Origin: Ophiodon elongatus
Taxonomy: Eukaryota > Chordata > Actinopteri > Perciformes > Hexagrammidae
DNA: 64,000 nt
Assembly (NCBI GenBank): GCA_016806645.1
Contig: JACSYO010000535.1
Location: 310,001-374,000, forward strand
Direction of reading: 5' to 3'
Positions 11,480 through 25,967 of the stretch are shown piece by piece (the first letter of the stretch is position 1; each line of letters starts with the position of its first letter). The translations under genes were made by a program, and so were the position numbers. A model generated the notes under the pieces. It did no database searches. It had not been told where the DNA came from and was given only the letters and a program-made list of their open reading frames with translations.

Positions 11480-11495
11480 GGGGGGGGGGGGGGGG
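11480..11495 (-). promoter_or_regulatory. C16 homopolymer upstream of an unc5a acceptor
   Basis: Sixteen consecutive G on the + strand, thus C16 in the transcript, lie 49-64 bases upstream of the exon ending the first Ig domain. They are separate from the acceptor's own T-rich tract. The run is certain as written, though homopolymer length is prone to sequencing error. A role in splicing is only inferred from its position. Confidence 0.5.
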
Positions 11496-13040
11496 TTTCA
11501 TCCCCATCAACCTGTTTGACGGGGACAAAGAATATGATAACCATAATATTTCTTCACAGAAAGAAAACAACTGAATCCTTTACTGCGTTTTGTACCTTCA
11601 GCTAAACCGGCAAAGTAATTTAAAAAAAGCAAGGCAAAATAAACAAGCAGAGAACCATAATCATATATAAACAGAGTGCTTGTTAACTGAGTAAAATGAG
11701 AAGACAGCCTCACAGCTATCCTTGGTGTAATTTGGGAGGCGTTAAAAACACCAACAGTTGGGAAGGAACAAGGGAGCGCTAAACAAACACTCGACAAACA
11801 AAAATACTCAGCATGACCTGCTTCTCTATTAAATCCAGGAGTGAGGGAAGAGTTCACAATCTATAGAGCAATTCAACGACACTGTTGATAAAAGTGATGC
11901 TGCTGCAGCGCAGTGCAGAAAACAGCTTTATTACTTTTCAAGAAGAAAGTAAAGATACCGCTTCTTTTAACAAAGTAATATTGGGACGAAATCCATTCTG
12001 CTAAACCGTCCAAACAATATGGTGTTGTCAGAGTCCTGTCTGTGTTGATATTCGAGAAGCAATCCCTCATTTCATTTTCCTTTGACCTTTGATTTGGCGC
12101 CTGTAATCCAGAGGTATTTTTTATATATTGAGCTACGACCTTGATCCCGACCATGTGTCCTACTTTCTCTTCCCTGTGATGAAGAGATTGCCGTGTTTCC
12201 CCTCAGCTTCCAGCCTTCTCTCCGTCTCATCTTTTCTCTCCGGGGTCTTCTACAGAGAGAGGTGTTGAACCTTTTATATGAACGCAAAACATTTTACATT
12301 CACAGAGGACACATCCCCGGGACTGACGGAGTAGCATATACAACGCTGTATATTCAAATCTCAATGGAGAGGCGCTCTTCAACCTCCATTTACATAAAGG
12401 CACTTTGTGACACTCTTACACTCCCCTCGCACACTTGATCTGTCTGCAGTGATCATTCACAGCTCCGGGCTGAAGCTGACTAAAGCTTGGCTAAGTGGCA
12501 CCTATCAGGCCATCAAACCTATACAGCAATTATAGAAAGCCCTCGTGCAGATATAAAGTATTCATCAAACCAAAAGGGGGGAATTTTTTGTCAACAATTC
12601 AAGACAAACTGTGCATGAATATGTAGAAAGGCCTGTGTGAGCAGGCTGGCCCAGCAGTGACACGAGCTGTTGGGGGGAAAAGTGGAGTGGCTCCATCGCC
12701 CCGGCAGTCACGCGGTGATAAGTAACAGTCGGACCACCCATGTCTTAGCTTCTAAATGCAGTAGATTCTGCTATATGCGATCACAGTAAATGTGACTATG
12801 TGTGCAGTGAATCCAGCCCTGAAGCGGCACTCTGAGCATCAACAACACCCCGTGCTGTGTGCAAGAATTCACCAAAATGCTCGTCTCTGCAAAAAGGACA
12901 AAAGTGATATTTGTGTGTTCATATTGGCTTCAATAATGCAGCCAAAGAACTGTCAAAAAGTTTGAAATAAAAGGCCGGCTTGAGGAGTTCACTCTCATTT
13001 ACTCACTTTCTTTATACCTCTCAGTTCCAGCGCGAGCTAG

Positions 13041-13041
<1 letters not shown>

Positions 13042-13079
<38 letters not shown>
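13042..13079. repeat. TG dinucleotide microsatellite
   Basis: Nineteen uninterrupted TG units on the + strand, read as CA in the unc5a transcript. Confidence 0.98.
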
Positions 13080-13081
<2 letters not shown>

Positions 13082-14735
13082 CCTGCAGTGAGAGTGCATA
13101 GCACAGGCTGAGAGAGCACCTAAATGCTAAAACAAAAGGCAAAAGTAACAAAATGGGCACTACAGAGATTGAACAAATGGAGCAGAAGACACCCTCCTTC
13201 ATTCGAAAGCAGTTGGCTTTCATCAAAGTATAAGGATCAAAATATATGAAATGAAAAACGTGTACTTCACACAACAAGAACATTCAAATGATCTGCATAC
13301 AGAACAATGGTCCTTCCTGCAGTTGCATTTTGTGTACTCTAAACTAAAATGTCAGCTATAGCATCGATACAAAATAATGAAATGCAGCACGAGCAGCATT
13401 TTTTTTTATCTTGACTACATACTTTCATTTAAAGTATATGCAGCAATGTGCAATTTATATATTGTACACAAGGGAGGGATTTGGGAGAGGGATTTATTTT
13501 TTTTGCTTGCTATTGTGTGTTATTCAATAATGAAATGCATGCTATGTATGAACACACGTCTGCAACTATAGTGTCGGGGACAGAGAAGGACAGAGGTCAA
13601 TCTCAAGAGTGCCCTCAAAACCTGAAAGTTAAAAGAAACTAAATTCTGAGCGACTGTTACAGCCTCGGATTTGAAGAACAATGGAAACATCAGATGGCCT
13701 CGATTTAGATTTCGCTCAGCAAAATGATTTGTTAAAATATATTTGAGTACACACATTTGGAATTTGTCAATAAGCCCAGTTCAGTGCTTTGTTTGGCTCT
13801 ACTTAGAGGAGGAATTCATTTGATTAATGCAAACCCTCCTTCTTCTTTGAGCTAGAGGGTGAAAGGTATAGATCAGTATGGAGATGCAAAGAATGAACAA
13901 TAGCAACCTGAAGTGAGAAATCCTAAGAGGAGCAATTTGAAGGTCTGCTTGCTAGGGTAATTGCATTCCGTTTTCTTATCTCTTCCTGTCGCCATAATTA
14001 CCTGCTTTCTGTGTCTGACACCTTCCAGTAACACTGCTGTGAGTCACTTTCCAATTTCACTCCAATTAATAAGTAGGACAAAATAATCTCATCACATGGC
14101 GAACAAAATAGGACTGTAATTTTATAGCAGGTAATAAAGATTGGACCGGCTGCTATTTGCTGTTGTTTTCCAAAGTCTATTCCCCTGGGAGGGCTGTAAG
14201 CAAAACAAAACTTTATGAACATCACTCATGGATGACTGAAACAGTACCGAAGCTGATTCATAGAAAAATATATTTTTCTGGAAACTGACACACTTATTAC
14301 TCAATTGTATCAATATTGATTTATAATAGTGTGCCCTGGTCCCTCCAAGGTGTTAAGAACTAAAAAGAGTAAAAGTAATTTACACCTCTTTTCCTGCAAA
14401 GATAGCGAGCGTGCACTTAACATTCCTGTTAAACGATAATTAAAACATGATGCCTTTGCACCAGCCTTCAGTTTGATCTGAGGCCCATTTATAAATGAGC
14501 TCATATTCCAAACCTCAGTGAAATTAAAATTTTAAAGGGTGATCATGTGATTGACATTGTGTGAATTCTGGGCTTGCAGCTGGAACCAGGTGAGTTCATT
14601 TGTATTATATAACCCTACTCGGGGCTTGATAAATATGCACAACATGATCTTTGACGCAATGATACCAGATCGCAGTTATACTTTAATTTCTGGTTAGTGT
14701 TGTATTGACCAGACCTAGATTTGCAACTGCCGTTC

Positions 14736-14752
14736 CGCACGCATGCACGCAT

Positions 14753-14820
<68 letters not shown>
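14736..14820. repeat. Compound ACGC/GCAT then CA microsatellite
   Basis: Tetranucleotide units (acgc with early gcat variants) run to about 14794 and pass directly into CA units. The compound pattern suggests the tetranucleotide arose from a CA tract by substitution and expansion. In the transcript it reads as GUGC then UG. Confidence 0.95.
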
Positions 14821-16110
14821 TACATAGTAAAAAAAGCACAGAATTACATCAGATCTTATATGAATAAAATCCTGCAGTTACTGCAATGTCAACAAGGCAG
14901 TTCAGGAAAAAATTAGAGTCAAAGTTAGTCAGAAACTCGGTGTATCTCTGAGACTTAAACAAGCAATAAGGTTAAAATAATTCTGTAATATTTCTATAGT
15001 AACAATATAATAATCTGAATACAGCGCGTGGTTGCAAATGTAGGTTTTCATGAGCCATATGGACAGGGGGTACGTTTCGTGTCAGAGGTGGGAAGGACAC
15101 ACTGAATTACTTAAAACAAATTAAAAGTATCATAAAGTACTATTGTTATGCAATGTACATGTTCCTTGCTGCATTATTAATGCACATACTTAATCTTCCT
15201 GTGGAAGAAGGGCACAAAACGTTCCCTGCAGTATTCCCCATGGAAACAGGTTTACTCTCCCCCCACGTTATGTTAATCTTTGAGGCTAGCTCAAATCATG
15301 TTTTGTATGCTTGATAGAGAGCTCATACTTTATATATCTTAAATAAAAAATAAAGAGCATTGTCCTCCGTCCATTGATTGATGGGCAATTATAGCTTCTT
15401 TTTTTCCCCGAGAATATTAATCTTTAATAAACACATCATCTTTTTTCAACCCAAAGAACTTGCATAGAAGTGTTTCAGCCCTGTACGGAGTAGTGCCTAC
15501 TTAAAAGTTGCATTCAGTCCCAACGACCTCCTGCAATTAGTTAACCTCTAAGTTACCAGGGCAAAACCCAGGGCAAAAAAACTAATCACTCACCGCTCCT
15601 TGTAAAGATTAACTGTTGTAAGTGCTCAGTAGTAATTACAGACTGGACAATCATCAGACTTTTTTTTTTTTTTTACAGATTTTAGTGAACTGACTGACAC
15701 GATCAAAGTGTGGGAGGACAAGTGCAGGCAACATGTACCCCCCCCACTCACAATTTGAAAATGACTCCCTTGATGTGCTGTAATTAATTTCACCTGAATA
15801 TACAAAGTTCTGTTACTCAACAATTTGTGTGTAAAGCAGACGAAGGGCATACAGGGCTTGAATCTAAAAGGAGCATCCGTAAAAGCATCCGGGCTGTGCA
15901 CTCTTAGAGACACCAGAGCAAACACACAGTTCTGCCTCGAGACTTCTCGACTTTTAACAAACCAAACAAAAGGAAGAAAAAAAAAAAAAAAGACTGGAAG
16001 AGATGCAGAGTGGCTGAGTTCATGAATTAACTGACCATACTATTGTATGATGGAGCTTGGTGCAAAGTCTTCGGGCAATGGAGTACAATAAAAGCTATTA
16101 GATCCACTGG

Positions 16111-16155
16111 CACACACACGCACGTACGCACACGCACACACACGCACACACACAC
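16111..16155. repeat. Interrupted CA/CG microsatellite
   Basis: CA units with CG interruptions on the + strand, about 140 bases left of a much longer TG tract of opposite orientation (16297-16413). Confidence 0.92.
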
Positions 16156-16292
16156 TGAACTGGCCTTTATTCTAATCTGTGGCAAAGACAAAATTATTTA
16201 CACTTGCACCCTATTTAGATGTAAAAAAGAACAGAAGCACTTAGAGTGAGAAAAAGGAAAAAGTTGCACTGTAAGAGACAAGAGCACATACA

Positions 16293-16296
<4 letters not shown>

Positions 16297-16387
<91 letters not shown>

Positions 16388-16413
16388 GCGTGTGCGTGTG
16401 TGTGTGTGTGTGT
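16297..16413. repeat. Long TG dinucleotide microsatellite
   Basis: About 85 bases of pure TG, then a short section with CG interruptions (from 16383), then TG again. With 19476-19613 it is one of the two longest simple repeats in the window, and it reads as CA in the unc5a transcript. Confidence 0.98.
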
Positions 16414-19400
16414 CCGCGTGTGCATGTATGGGTAGGATGAATTTCCCCTTGAGCCAACAGGGGCTCAACACACACAGGGTAAACATCATTGGTCTCAATC
16501 CCGGGTGAGTCGATATTGGGCTTGTCTGAGCGCGGGACTTTATTTTTCTCTCCCTCACCCTTGTTTTCGCAGGCTGTGACCTCAATTCCATAGGGGTCAT
16601 TTGCTTATCAAAGGCAAGGACTGGAACTTGCAGGTCCTGAGTGTGTGTTCATTGTGTCCAAGGAAATTCAATTAGGCGGCATCCCTACTGTGTGTGTGGC
16701 TGGGATTCATCAGTGGATGTAGGGGGATTAGGGTTGGGTCTACATCAGGGGAATGCACCATTTCAAGGGAGAGAGTTCACAATGGTTGAGGGGAGACATC
16801 ACAGATGAACGCTTTTAGGAGTGCACCGTCTGCACATCCTGGCAACCAGTCAAAACCATGCTCTAAGTGTTTCATTTCCTCCTGCGGTTCCTCTTTGTAC
16901 AGGCTGGCATCAGTGTCATCAACAGCATCCTGAGAGCAGAGCTCCTTTTCAAGGAACCCACAATGCCCTCTTCCACAGACCAATTACTTTACCTTTAATA
17001 CTCGAAAGAAATCCTGACACCAAACCAAGCTGTCAAAAAAAGAACTTTGGACAACTGCCAGCTGATGTCAGTCTACAAACACAGGTACATAGAAACCTGT
17101 GCAGGTTCTCCATGTGTACATAATTCAAAGTTAACCCCAGGTCATAGAGCCAAGGGCATAACTGTTTTATCATCAAGTCTTCAGACTTCCATTACCATGT
17201 AAAGCAGTGGGGTGATGGGTGGCCCACGCTACCTGACGTGGACAGCTGAGAATGGCAGGTGGCGCCATAAGCGTCTGCCTCCTAACAAGGATGACGTGGC
17301 CTTCTGAGTGAAGCATGGCTCTATTAAACAGCAAGAGAGATGGCAGCAGGAGAAGGAGGAGGGGAAGCAAAAAGAGGCCCGAGTTCATCGGGAATACAGT
17401 CAGGCCTCCCATTTAGGGATGTTGGTGAGGTTGCGACTCGAGTCAGTGGGACAGCGTTCTGGGTCAAGGCTGTGCCTCCGGTTATGACCAGCTTTTCAAG
17501 AGCTTCTTTTGATTGAGCTGTCCATTTTCCACAATGAATGCACGCTGCAAGGCCCCTGCTGATGCTCTGAATGTCGTTACAGATTATTCATGGCTGACAA
17601 ACAGGCGAGCAGGTAGCGCTCCAATCAATCCGGCTAGGTTCAGTCCAATGCCAATCCAAGGAGACTCAGGCGGAGTCTCGACGGCTACCGCGTTATATTT
17701 GTGCCTCGTTGCTGAGCGGACAATGGGGGATTTGGAGCACAGAAAAATATATATTGCAATCTTCCACCAAAACGTTAAATAAAAATCTATTCTGTGCTCA
17801 ATAAATGTATTTGCATGGTTGTTATGATCCATTATTCACATGGGATACAAACACTCCGTTATTATTATTAATGATTTATTCACGCATGCTCGCTCAACCT
17901 GGCACATCGCTACAATGTGCCACAAAGTCAACCAATCGGAGAATACGAGAAGGAAAAAGGAAGGAAAAATTCTGTTTGGCTGTTTTCATCGCCATAAGAA
18001 GACCAAAGAAAGCAGTATTAGATTATATTAATAATATTAGGCGCCGAACACATCAGAATCAAATGGTGAAAATGGCATCAATGGCCTACGCCACAGTATC
18101 AGGTGTAAATAATAAGTCAAGATAAAAAATACTGACCTGTGTTTTAATCCACTCGTAGTCAAACAACTCTACTCTAGTCAGTCATCATTTTTTCATAATG
18201 CCTCTGGGATACTGTAGATAGTTCTACTAGCGATCTAATTGGAGAACAAAGAGAACAATCAGAATTTCCCTTCTTCTCTGTCTGTGAGGGGTAACGCGAA
18301 TAAAACTGAGCGGGTGGGGATATTATTTCACGTTAATATAGATAATAGCAAATATGCATAATCATTTATCAATCAAACTAAAATTGTTTTGCTTGCTTAG
18401 AATTTCTTATTAATATATAAATCATGTGCTTGGAAAATATATTTTTCTGCGCTACAAATCTCCCATTGCTGGATCATGAATGAGGCACACATATAACGCC
18501 ATAGATCTTGACCTAACATGCCTGTTTTATAATTCTGCCCCTGTTACTAAGCGACTGCAAGTGCAGGTCTCTTTAACCCTCAACCCCCACCTTAATAAAA
18601 GTATTTTTTTTTTTTTTATAATTATGAGCCCTTCCAAACGGTACAGATAACCATAAAAAGGCCTTTTTTTTTTAAACTCTCTTTTATATGCATTTTTTAC
18701 ACATAATATAACATGACCATGCAGCATTTATATGAAGATAAAAACACGCTCACATGCACTAACATGCAGTAAATGGCACACGGCCGACCGGGCGATGTCA
18801 ACAAAGCACAGAGCAGCTCGAATGACACACACACACAGAGGGACTTCAGTCTTTGCTCAGGCAGACGTTACTCCACTATTTCTTTACATAGCTAATAGTT
18901 GTTTGATGCTATATTAATGCCCTGAACATTGTATAGAGAGCCTTTAATGTCCACAGCTGTTATTTTAAATAGACTGTTTAAAAAAATATATATTCTTAAG
19001 TCATCACTCTTTTTTGAGAGTCTGAAACTAAACTAAATAATAAAAAACATGCTGCACGATGAAACCGCAACCATAAACTGAGAGAGATTTAGAAATGCCA
19101 AGAGTGTTTTGTCTACAGTTAACTTCCTGGAGCCACTTGAAAAGGTTTGCTTCTGCCAAAGTAAACCCTGGGAAAACACACTTCAACCAACCAGGTGCTG
19201 GAGATGGCTAAATCAGCTTAGGGTAAGAAAAACTACCGTTTAAAACAAGATCATAGCTCACAACGAGCTCCAACATACAAGAGACGACCATTTAAGGGTT
19301 GACAGTCAGCTTATTCAGACCTCAGACGTGCACAGCAATATGTGAGGGGCTTAGACTTTGAGGGGAAATCGTTTGAGCTCAGTAGTAATAATGAATAATG

Positions 19401-19475
19401 ATGTCCACACTTTGCATGCCCCACGAGGATGAGATCTTCATTCTGCAAGAGATTTCACTCCCATATTTGTCACTG

Positions 19476-19525
19476 ACACACACTTTATACACACACACAC
19501 ACACTTTATACACACACACACACTT

Positions 19526-19613
<88 letters not shown>
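19476..19613. repeat. CA microsatellite with embedded actttata units
   Basis: Three CA blocks are separated by actttata insertions near the left end, followed by about 85 bases of pure CA. This is a microsatellite with a small minisatellite duplication. In the transcript it reads as UG. Confidence 0.97.
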
Positions 19614-19615
<2 letters not shown>

Positions 19616-22600
19616 ATATCACAACAATGCTTCGCACAGTGAACCTACATGTTTTTAGTTGAACAGGTGTTTGCAGGTTTGGAACGCGATAATGAATTGA
19701 TGCATAACACTTTAAAATAGCTTCAACGTGTCACCGAGCGCAGACATCTCATGGCAGACGCTGGAATCAGGTCTCCATTTATATGTTTCATGTTTATATT
19801 TGGTCTGAAGCCACCACAGAAAAGCCACAACTGATAACATCAAATGGACATTAATTCAAAGCAATGGATTTTTCTATTTACATTGTCCCTCCATAATTAG
19901 TTTGCCCAACCTTTCCTTAATAGCACTGATACACTCACACTCACAGAGGCAGGGCTGTGATTTACCACAGTGCCCTTACCAAAGTGCCCTCGTTGTAATT
20001 ACTCTCCATCCAATATCCTGACCCTGATGATTGGCAAGAGCAGAATGTTCTATATGCCACAGTCTTCAGGCTGGGAGTGACTAGGACCTGCTCCTTTATC
20101 TCCTGCACACACCTGGTCCTACCTCGGATGAGAACAAGTCAGAGGTGAAAGCCTTGAGCACTTTGCTTCTGCTTCCATTACATTCTGCAAAGTGGGAAGA
20201 TCTGATAGAACATTACACACATGGAAGCCCTGATAATTTGCTCCGGCTAACATGCTTCTCTTCCCCTTGTCTGACATTGGCCTTGGGCGCCGAAGTAAAT
20301 AAGGAAACCTGCTTCAGGAAAGTCAGCCTGGCTCCCATCTGGTTGCCGAGTGCTCTGTGACATACAAATTGCATTAGGGTCTCCCCTCTCCACCCATGAT
20401 CGGTTGGTCCCTCCTGGGCCTTTGGCCGGTAGTGTTTAAGTTGGAAGGCAGAGGGTTTTTTGGTAATCCGATGATGGTGTGTGGGCGAATGTAAATATTA
20501 AGCAAAAACAACTAACAGCATTCAGTAAACAGCCTGGGGCAACACAGAGGCTACGAAAGTCTTTCTACAAAACAAGTATTTTCCACTTTTTGGGGGACCA
20601 AAATTTGCATTTGTACTTGTAATAAATAACGCAGTTTGTGGATAATGACTTATATTGTAACTCATACAAAATGGACACGTCTGTTTTGATTAGCACTAAC
20701 TATTGTTCTTTCTATTTGTAGCTGTGATTAAACCAATAGCCTGCTCATCACCTGTTTCATTCTAAACACCTTCTGTCAGTAAGACGTCATCTGGTGAACA
20801 TCAAGTGATATTATCTAGATTCCTTTTGTAGATGTAGATACAGAGTTGTCTCAGAATCAATCTTTCTTGAAGAATAATGACAAACAATCAGATCAGGGAC
20901 TGAAAAGGGACGTACGAGATAGCCTCACATAACAGTGAAAATAGTATCATACATACAGGATTTTATTATTTTTTTTTTCACAATATAGCCTTGAAAATAT
21001 GGCTATATGAATCACTTGAATCAAGCTAAAAAAAAGAAAAAGGCAAAAGAACGTAACACAAAAGGTTACTATATTGCATATCCTGTGGTGTAAGAAATGG
21101 AAGAATGGTTGGATCTTAAAACAATGAAACTCACAACCTTAACCTGTAGTCTCTAAACCCCACTTGCCCCGTTGGTCATATGGTGTCGAGTCCAGAATCA
21201 ACAACAATGCTACGCATGAGGGGTTGAAGTGCTGCAGACAGAACACGGACTGAGCCTTTAAATATTAATTTCTTTGTTCAAATGTGACTGTATTAATTAT
21301 TTATAGAGTATATGCAAGACGGAGCATTGTGGGCTTCATAAATAACCTGACGCTGAAAATTCAGAATGTGGAGAGAAAAGTAAAGAGTGGACCCTTGAGC
21401 TTGAGTTTGATATCAGAGGTACCAGATGCTTGGAGGTCGTGTTGGAATAACGTGCTCAGATGCAGCAGAGATTATTAACTTGCTTAAAAAGGAAGAAATG
21501 ATGAAGGCAAGAGATGTGATGTTCCAAAGATTTGGAAAGAGCCCAACTGCAATTCATTTCCATTTTCCATTACTGATTAATCTGATGGCAATTTTCTTGA
21601 TTAAGTGATTAATAATTTAGCCTGAGCCAAGTAGACACATTTAAATTGCTTTGTCCAACCAGAACCTAAAGATACAGCATTTTATCATATGAGACCAAAA
21701 AAAGCACAGCCAATCATCACACTCTGCGTCACCAGTGACTGAAACAAACTAGCTTACAGTGGAGGTGACTATAACAGAAGGAGACGACTCATTTGACAAC
21801 AAAAACATGCCAATACGTCCTTGTTTCCTCAACGCAGATTCTTATTCCATTTTCAAACGTGTACCTTGAATTGTCCCGTGATCCAATACGGAGACGGAAA
21901 TCTCCGCCCTGTGACTGGCCTTTTAAATACATGTTTGAGATCTCTTGAAAGACAGGCGAAAGAAAAAAAAAGAAGAAGAAAGTAAATCACAAACCACTTC
22001 AGAAAACAAACTCTTGGTCTAAAACAATGTGATTTGATGAATTATTAATTTGAATTGCATAAAACCTCAAAAATTGCTTCCTGATGGCTCCCAGACCTGG
22101 GCCGCTGCTCTTGTTGTCAGCATGCCTCACTGAACACCCGCTCTGATGGAAAGGTTTCCTCAAACATGTGAGGCGTCGCCTCTGCATTTTCTTTTTTGTG
22201 TGTTTGTGGTTGACGCAGTGACCGCATGATACTGAATTCACCGGTGTTCCATGTGGGCAGGAACCTGCTGATAACTGACTTGGGTTTGTCTTCCCTGAAA
22301 CATGAGCCAGGACGCATTTGCCTGCTTGTTTTTCCCTCCGTCACCCACCTGACCCAAAGGCCAGCAGGCTTCATAAATACAGTCCATCCACTTAATGCTT
22401 ACTGAGACTGTAGAAAATACAATGTAGCTTTTATAGATTAAGATGCTTTTGGGTATAAAATCCACATCCCAGCTGTTATTATGTGTGTTGCTTCCAGAGG
22501 AAATGTTCTGTGCACCTTTTCCATATTTTTACAGAGCACTTCACGAGGATATTGAAGCCATACTTCTTCCCTCACAGCATAAAATAGTGTTTTCACAATG

Positions 22601-24092
22601 TCACCACTAACCCATGCCCAGGACACACGGCAACTTTTGGTTCAAAAAGGAGAATGGTGAGTTGCTTGTTGTTTGTTGGAGGAGTGTGTAAAATACTTAA
22701 AGTGAAAGTCTCCTCGGGGCCAAACACTCAAAGCATTAACTGTCAACAACTGAGTTCCTCTGCCTATCAAAAATCTCCATGGACTATTTAGCTGTCAGCT
22801 CCCTCACTGCACCTCCCAGTTCCACTATTTTTAAACGAATTTGAGCAGAGCAGGTGCTGATTGACACCACAAACTCCCACTCTGTCTCTCCCTGTCAGCA
22901 CAACACTCTCGTCTTTCATTTCCATTGGATGTGGAGGTAACTTGGAAGATAAAAATATATTACAGTTTAAAAGTGTAAAATGAGAAAAATATCAAAGTTT
23001 ATTGCTTATAATCAAAATAGCAAGGCAGGGAAGAAGTTTACCGGCTCCTCTCTGCTCCATTCTGACTTCCCACCGTGTTAAAACGGCACATTTTGAGGCA
23101 CTTTGTGGAATCCAACAAAATTTGCAACTTTGGCCTCTATTTGCTCAGCACAAGAGCAGTACAAGTGGCCCGGGTAAAGCATGTGCTGCATCTCATTACC
23201 GCACACAGACCACATTTTATTCAGATGTCTCGGTTAGGGCACGGAAGGCTTAGAAATACAGTGAGACGACGCCAAACAAATATTTCCATGTAGCTCTGAG
23301 GACCAAGACACTTTACACAAAAGGTACACAGACTACTGTATGCTTTTGGAAATGAAGTTGAAAATGCATTTATAAATTCTTATCATTCTTACTGCAAAGC
23401 TGAAAAAACTGATGTCTGAATGTCGCAGAAAAGAACCAACAATCTTTTATCATTCAAAAAATGCTGAATTCAACATGATCACGGACATTTAAATGTATTT
23501 GCTGCACATGCCGTTCTAAACTACAAACTTGAAGGACAGTATTGATAACATGTCTGTCTTTACCAAACGGGGTAAATAAATAACTTGGACCACCGACTAA
23601 AAGAGTGCTGAATGCATTCCAACTTCCAGCAAGGGCACAGCTTTTGTGAGACTGACAATATGAAATTACTTTAGAGAAAGCCAAGCGCGGGGCTGACGCG
23701 GGATATGTTTTGCTGGGAGGACAAAGGCTGTGTGCGTGGGAGTTTGGAACGCCAGCGTTGTTGTTTGACAAATGGTAATTATCCTTTTTTTCCCACTTTT
23801 GTTCCACTAATTGCAGTTAATTTTGAAATTCATTATTCCTGCGTGTCAAGACCAACTTCAAAGGAACAGACCGTGTACCTACTCCAAATTTCAAAATAAA
23901 ACACAAACTTACATGGAGTTGGCCTTTGTATGAGTCTATCGGAGAGATCAATCAGCACAGCTGGTTGGTTTTTAATTCTACCTGCTTCACTTTACTCCCG
24001 CTGCTCCAAACACACTTGCAGTTGTCTCAAGGCCAGACAAACACAGCCTTCAGTTAAATCCACTCTGACTCTCACTCTGCGGTGTGTTGCGA

Positions 24093-24162
24093 ACACACAC
24101 AGACACACAGACACACAGACACACAGACACACGCACACACACACACACACTCACACTCACAC
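24093..24162. repeat. CA microsatellite with period-8 acacagac units
   Basis: The left part repeats acacagac four times; the right part is CA with two tcacac units. Confidence 0.93.
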
Positions 24163-25140
24163 TGTGCTGACCTGCCTGAGAAGCCTAACAGAACACGTTG
24201 GCAGATGTGTCACGGGAACAATTCACCTTGCCATCTGTCTTTAGGTGCTCCATCGCCAAATCCTTCCCCCTCTGTCCCACAATCAAGGACAGGATTAAAT
24301 ACCAAGTCCCATTATGTGGAAGCAGCTAATAATGCATTATCAATTAGTCCCCTTGGCCACTGATCAATGTTTAGCAGGTGGTACAAGGCCTTTTTGTTAA
24401 TTTAAGATGATATTGTCCTCTTGCCCCCTGATTCTCTTATTTCCTTCTGCTTATTAGATCCTGGCTTACAGGCCTATCATGTTTTGCTTAAATTGCAGCG
24501 TGGCCGTTCTTCAATATATATTAAAGATCGTGTTTAATCACTGTTGCGAGGCCCCAATGCTATTAGGAACACTTTGTCCTGAATTCACTGCAATTTGACA
24601 ACAACAGAGTGAGCTGCCGGCTGCTGTCACATTTTTCTAAATACCATTCACGTAGAAGGGGACCTCCTGTACTGTAGGTTTGCTGTAAAGGTGTCTGCAT
24701 CCATGATGTTGACCTCTACATGACGGAAAAAAGAGAAGATAAAAATGTGTAATACAGGGACAGAGGGAGAGGGTGGAAGTTGGAGTCAGAGAGTTGATTG
24801 GCCGCTATAATACCATGGATAAGTAGATCATTTCATCTAAGCCTAGCTTATCTTCCCCTAAGATCAGAAATTAAATACGTCATCACATTACAATCCAGGA
24901 TCTAGTCAATCAGAAAATATACATTTTATACAAATGAATCCTCGCTTGTTTGCAGACGCAGGGGTTAACACATTAGGAGTCCTATTCAGAAAGTCATAGA
25001 TGGTTTTAAAAGATTTACCGACTACGTCATACACTGTATTTATACTTCAAAGGATTTACAGAGGACAGGAGTTGGTGCTGATAAACCCGGAGGTTATAGA
25101 AAGGTGTAACGTTCCCTTATAGGTCAGTAAGTGGAGTTCT

Positions 25141-25158
25141 AAAAAAAAAAAAAAAAAA
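25141..25158. repeat. A18 homopolymer
   Basis: Eighteen A in a row. No retroelement body was recognised to its left. Confidence 0.95.
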
Positions 25159-25949
25159 CTATATTAAAGAGTTTATTAATATAGTGTTTAGGATTCCAAT
25201 GTAAAATCTGAAAACAAAACCTTTCACAAAGTACAAGGCAAATGTGTAGCATGTGATTTTATTCTCCATCTTCTTCTGCTTTCATTGTACAAGCCTTGTT
25301 GACATCCGGTTCAATCAACAAAGAAAATGTAATCTCCCCGCATCTTTATAAGGCAGTTGCCGAGGTTTATTGAAATAGGAATGTGAAATGCATGTATTTT
25401 CCACCTGAGAGGGTTTCCTGCTGGGGTGACAATGCGACGCGTGATCAAAATCGTTTGCATCAATGCTGGCAGATGAAATGCAAACACAATCAAATCAGCC
25501 TGGCCCATACAGCAATCCTTCGCTCAAATGCCAATCTCCCTTCCCCTCATTGTGTGTCTGATGAGGAATCATAGAGTGGGAGAATCTCCTAATCTATGCA
25601 AACACACTGTCAGCATTGATTTGCTCGGAGGGGATATGTCTTTATTAGGACTCGCCAGATGCCTCCGTTTCTCCTCCTCCATAAAGGATGACCTGGGGAG
25701 AGACAGAGCCGGCCGGAGCTTTGGAAGCCGTCACAGCCATAACAATTGAGATAAGTTACTGAGGACAGGTAATGAGAACCGATAGACTCGAGGATGGATC
25801 GATATCGGACATTGATACCAGGAGAGGAAGGACAAATTGTGACATCTTTTTCCCTTTACCATGTTGAAAGGAGCTTCAGAGACAAGTCTGTACGTGTGTT
25901 GTGAGCCCTGTGTGTAGGTATACTAGTGTGTGTGTGTGTTAGTGGTGGA

Positions 25950-25967
25950 GGGGGGGGGGGGGGGGGG
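25950..25967. repeat. G18 homopolymer
   Basis: Eighteen consecutive G on the + strand just after a short TG tract. The run length should be treated as approximate. Confidence 0.93.

Noticed and set aside
16198..16600. Reading frames rich in histidine-threonine or cysteine-valine (also at 19379-19658 and 14615-14839)
   Set aside because: They are translations of CA/TG microsatellites, which have no stop codons in most frames.
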